From NCBI RefSeq assembly GCF_008274585.1, contig NZ_VTRT01000001.1, positions 620,001 to 684,000 on the forward strand: a stretch of 64,000 nucleotides of DNA, given 5' to 3'. A program made the translations under genes and the position numbers. Under the pieces are notes generated by a model, which did not search any database, was not told the origin of the DNA, and was given only the letters and a program-made list of their open reading frames with translations. The DNA is from Pedobacter sp. BS3. Lineage in GTDB: Bacteria; Bacteroidota; Bacteroidia; Sphingobacteriales; Sphingobacteriaceae. Positions 63,012 to 64,000 of the stretch are shown one piece after another (the stretch's first letter is position 1; each line of letters opens with the position of its first letter).

Positions 63012-63611
63012 ATGAAAAAGATCCTTTTATCAGCATGTATACTGGCCGTTACTATCCTATCGGCACATGCGCAATCGTTTAATTTAGGTATTAAAGCGGG
63101 TATTAACAGCTCTAAGCTGAGCACAGATTTTGCCAAGGAAGAAAACCGTCTGGGATACCAGGTAGGTTTGTGGGCACGTTTGGGAGCCGCTGGTATTTAT
63201 GTGCAGCCGGAAGCTTATCTGGGCAGCAAAGGTGGTAAGTTTACTGCTTTTGATAATGGCAGCGGCGAGCAGCAGGCCGATGCAAAAGTAAACTTTACTA
63301 CACTGGATATCCCGGTTCTGGTAGGCACTAAGATCGGGTTCGATAAAGCTAACCTGCGGTTTATGGCCGGCCCGGTAATTTCATTTAACCTGGATAAGGA
63401 TAGAAAATTCAGCTCTGCATACGATCAGGCAACAGATATAAAGAACTATAAAAACCAGGCCTGGGGCGGACAATTGGGCGCCGGTGTAGATTTAGGCAGC
63501 TTTTCTGTGGATATACGCTATGAAGCCGGCCTGAGCAACATCAGCAAAAGCGATAAATACGATCAGAAAACCAATCTGTGGCACTTTAGCCTGGGATATA
63601 AGCTGTTTTAG
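63012..63611 (+). CDS. Outer-membrane beta-barrel protein (PorT/OmpW-like)
   Basis: A 199-residue protein with a signal peptide (1-20, AHAQ) and alternating amphipathic strands forming a small outer-membrane barrel. NLGIKAGINSSKLSTDF and GYQVGLWARLG open the barrel and WHFSLGYKLF closes it with the terminal aromatic residue. Such proteins are typically eight-stranded and of unknown cargo. It is monocistronic. A nested-hairpin terminator follows. Confidence 0.85.
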   Translation: MKKILLSACILAVTILSAHAQSFNLGIKAGINSSKLSTDFAKEENRLGYQVGLWARLGAAGIYVQPEAYLGSKGGKFTAFDNGSGEQQADAKVNFTTLDIPVLVGTKIGFDKANLRFMAGPVISFNLDKDRKFSSAYDQATDIKNYKNQAWGGQLGAGVDLGSFSVDIRYEAGLSNISKSDKYDQKTNLWHFSLGYKLF

Positions 63612-63624
63612 CTGATCTGTGGCA

Positions 63625-63685
63625 GGTTACGAGCTGTAATGTTATGGCCCTCATAACTCATAACACACAGCTCGTAACCCTTTTT
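63625..63685 (+). terminator. Nested-hairpin terminator after barrel gene
   Basis: GGTTACGAGCTGT (63625-63637) pairs with ACAGCTCGTAACC (63667-63679); inside is a second hairpin GTTATG/CATAAC. A short T-run follows (63681-63685). Confidence 0.65.
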
Positions 63686-64000
63686 GTTACTTTTGAAATC
63701 GCTTTCTGCTTTAAGCCTTTGCTTTTAGCTCTTTAAAAGGCTAATTCCTAAAAGTTATCAGAATTAACCCTGGCATTGTCCCGGCTTAATTAAACCCAAT
63801 TGCAGCGGATACCGGCCTGTGGCTAATGCCCGGGATGGATGAGGGCAGGGTTGCAGGCGTATGAGCGAAAAGTGGGACTATCTGTTCAAAAGCGGTACAG
63901 GCCGTGCTTTTCAAAAAAACAGAATACACTCGTTGTACAAATATGCATTGATAGATACTGCTCTCATAATCAGACTATTGATTGTTAAAAATTAAAATTC
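63686..64000. other. Window end without a recognisable gene
   Basis: 63690-63738 is a second run of the degenerate CTTTAAGCCTTTGC-type repeat (compare 35140-35232). 63780-63860 is GC-richer with GCCCGGG palindromes. An ORF of 44 codons (63861-63995) is present but resembles nothing I know and has no promoter or other support. Confidence 0.4.

Noticed and set aside
63861-63995. 44-codon ORF near the window end
   Set aside because: It has no recognisable family, no promoter and lies in a repeat-rich region; kept only as an observation.

Overview
The window looks like chromosomal DNA of a Bacteroidota bacterium, most probably family Sphingobacteriaceae (Mucilaginibacter/Pedobacter type). The reasons are three SusC/SusD pairs, FecI-like sigma factors paired with FecR anti-sigma factors, type IX secretion sorting tails, many SPII lipoproteins, Bacteroidota-type promoter boxes (TAnnTTTG) and little Shine-Dalgarno signal. 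The genus is an inference; no rRNA is present.

Layout. 1-7.4 kb (minus strand): a partial secreted subtilase, an orphan ECF sigma/FecR pair, an NTF2-like protein (plus strand), tRNA-Asp, a small GIY-YIG gene bracketed by a rearranged partial copy of the same tRNA, prfA (release factor 1) and an exported propeller-like protein. 7.5-9.2 kb: a GH3 beta-N-acetylhexosaminidase-like enzyme. 9.6-22.5 kb: a beta-1,3-glucan (laminarin/lichenan type) utilisation locus: SusC, SusD, a surface lipoprotein, two GH16 lipoproteins and a T9SS Ig-like protein on the minus strand, facing a membrane one-component regulator on the plus strand. 22.9-34.3 kb: a cell-surface glycan cluster (two methyltransferases, seven glycosyltransferase genes, one of them a two-domain fusion, and an MsbA-like ABC exporter). 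34.5-45.3 kb: an ECF sigma/FecR/STN-SusC/SusD locus followed by two DNase I-fold (EEP) proteins, one apparently catalytically dead, and a T9SS lamin-tail-like protein. 45.8-60.8 kb: a beta-mannan locus: SusC/SusD/surface binding protein, AraC regulator, GH26 mannanase, GPH symporter, GH130 mannosylglucose phosphorylase, cellobiose/mannobiose 2-epimerase, SGNH esterase and a Tat-exported metallophosphoesterase. 60.9-63.6 kb: S41 C-terminal protease, CsbD-like protein and an outer-membrane barrel.

How the genes work together. In the mannan locus GH26 releases mannobiose, the symporter imports it, the epimerase makes mannosylglucose and GH130 phosphorolyses it to mannose-1-phosphate and glucose. 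In the glucan locus two surface endo-glucanases feed SusCD, and GH3 may act on other oligosaccharides. The sigma/FecR/STN-SusC set is a trans-envelope signalling circuit; its substrate cannot be read from sequence, but the EEP and lamin-tail-like proteins point to a phosphodiester (nucleic acid, phospholipid or similar).

Intergenic DNA is unusually rich in short palindromic, apparently non-autonomous repeats. At least four families occur twice in the window with clear terminal inverted repeats or paired hairpins. One supplies the stop codon of the AraC gene and two lie side by side in the glucan-locus control region. The observations I consider most novel are the tRNA-Asp/GIY-YIG arrangement (4.7-5.1 kb) and the active/inactive EEP pair (41.6-43.9 kb). 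No CRISPR array, rRNA operon, prophage or transposase gene was seen.
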